A DNA stretch of 64,000 nucleotides. It comes from Paramecium sonneborni. Taxonomy: Eukaryota; Ciliophora; Oligohymenophorea; Peniculida; Parameciidae. The stretch spans positions 101,693-165,692 of the forward strand of contig CAJJDN010000184.1 of NCBI GenBank assembly GCA_905182985.1, in the 5' to 3' direction. Within the stretch, counting starts at the first letter, position 1. Each line of letters opens with the position of its first letter. Below are positions 63,746 through 64,000 of the stretch, piece after piece. Below the pieces are notes generated by a model. That model was not told the DNA's origin. It saw only the letters and a program-made list of their open reading frames with translations, and searched no databases. A program made the position numbers and the translations under genes.

Positions 63746-64000
63746 TAAAATATTTACTGATAAAATTATTAAGTGTTGGTTATATTTTATAAATATAATG
63801 TTTGTTTTTTCTGAAAAATTACATAATAATTGTACTACTGGTTGGTAAATTTATAGTGTGTATATTTTAAAACATAAAGTTATTCGATTTAAGTGGATAA
63901 CATTGTTTTTTATTTTTGTTTAAATTTATAGTATAATGCTATTCAAAAAATATAGCCTAACTTACGGCATAAGGAAAAAAAAGAATAAACTTTTTGAAAT
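63746..64000. other. Tail beyond the telomeric tract
   Basis: AT-rich sequence with no gene recognised. It lies distal to telomeric hexamers and so is either an internal continuation of a longer chromosome or chimeric sequence joined to the end. Confidence 0.4.

Noticed and set aside
1..64000. Internal eliminated sequences (TA-bounded germline inserts) explaining the frame breaks
   Set aside because: TA dinucleotides are everywhere here, so IES ends cannot be told from background by eye. Comparison of germline and somatic DNA would be needed, so no IES was called.
1..64000. CRISPR arrays, bacterial operons, phage or transposon genes, tRNA/rRNA genes
   Set aside because: No spaced direct repeats, Shine-Dalgarno-led gene strings, transposase motifs or tRNA-like cloverleaf blocks were seen. 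The code, introns and telomere type are those of a ciliate.

Overview
This window reads as ciliate macronuclear DNA, most likely Paramecium. Three observations support this. First, long reading frames stay open only if TAA and TAG are glutamine and TGA is the sole stop. Second, genes are interrupted by very short GTA...TAG introns (22-31 nt in the clear cases). Third, a run of mixed GGGTTT/GGGGTT hexamers, the Paramecium telomere repeat, lies at 63590-63625. Base composition is extremely AT-rich. No tRNA, rRNA, CRISPR array or transposon was recognised. ORFs called with the standard code are almost all fragments or shadows.

Seven genes look intact after code-6 translation and manual splicing: an IQ-motif protein (307-3954, +, possibly running off the left edge); a giant ~3108-aa secreted/transmembrane cysteine-rich beta-helix protein (7529-16973, -); a 651-aa cytochrome b561 - cytochrome b5 - ferredoxin-reductase-type fusion (18152-20132, +); a 1319-aa protein kinase with a long coiled-coil tail (25341-29347, -); a 478-aa zinc-binding/WD40 protein (38613-40049, +); a ~1059-aa condensin CAP-G-like subunit (46397-49653, +); and a 496-aa protein of unknown function (52270-53760, -). 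For each spliced gene the exon lengths sum to a multiple of three.

Between them lie many remnants with frameshifts and in-frame TGAs: a cysteine-rich surface protein (5530-6230, -), a vWA-domain protein (20930-23880, +), a HECT-type E3 ligase (30450-34300, +), two WD40 relatives (35560-37250 and about 55750-58430, +), an unidentified gene (37545-38560, -), a large cysteine-rich protein (41190-45200, +), a protein kinase (50480-51500, +), and a degenerate relative of the giant surface protein (60640-63157, +) next to the telomeric repeats. Paramecium macronuclear chromosomes are normally gene-dense, so this many broken genes is unusual. It suggests a decaying chromosome-end region, although sequencing indels may add to it.

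Two assembly problems are visible. A 622-base N gap is flanked by identical 394-bp copies (20783-21176 and 21799-22192). A single N at 56873 separates two 1,002-bp copies (55871-56872 and 56874-57875). Both look like overlapping contig ends that were not merged. The functional genes show no operon-like or pathway relationship; they are typical unlinked ciliate housekeeping, signalling and surface-protein genes.
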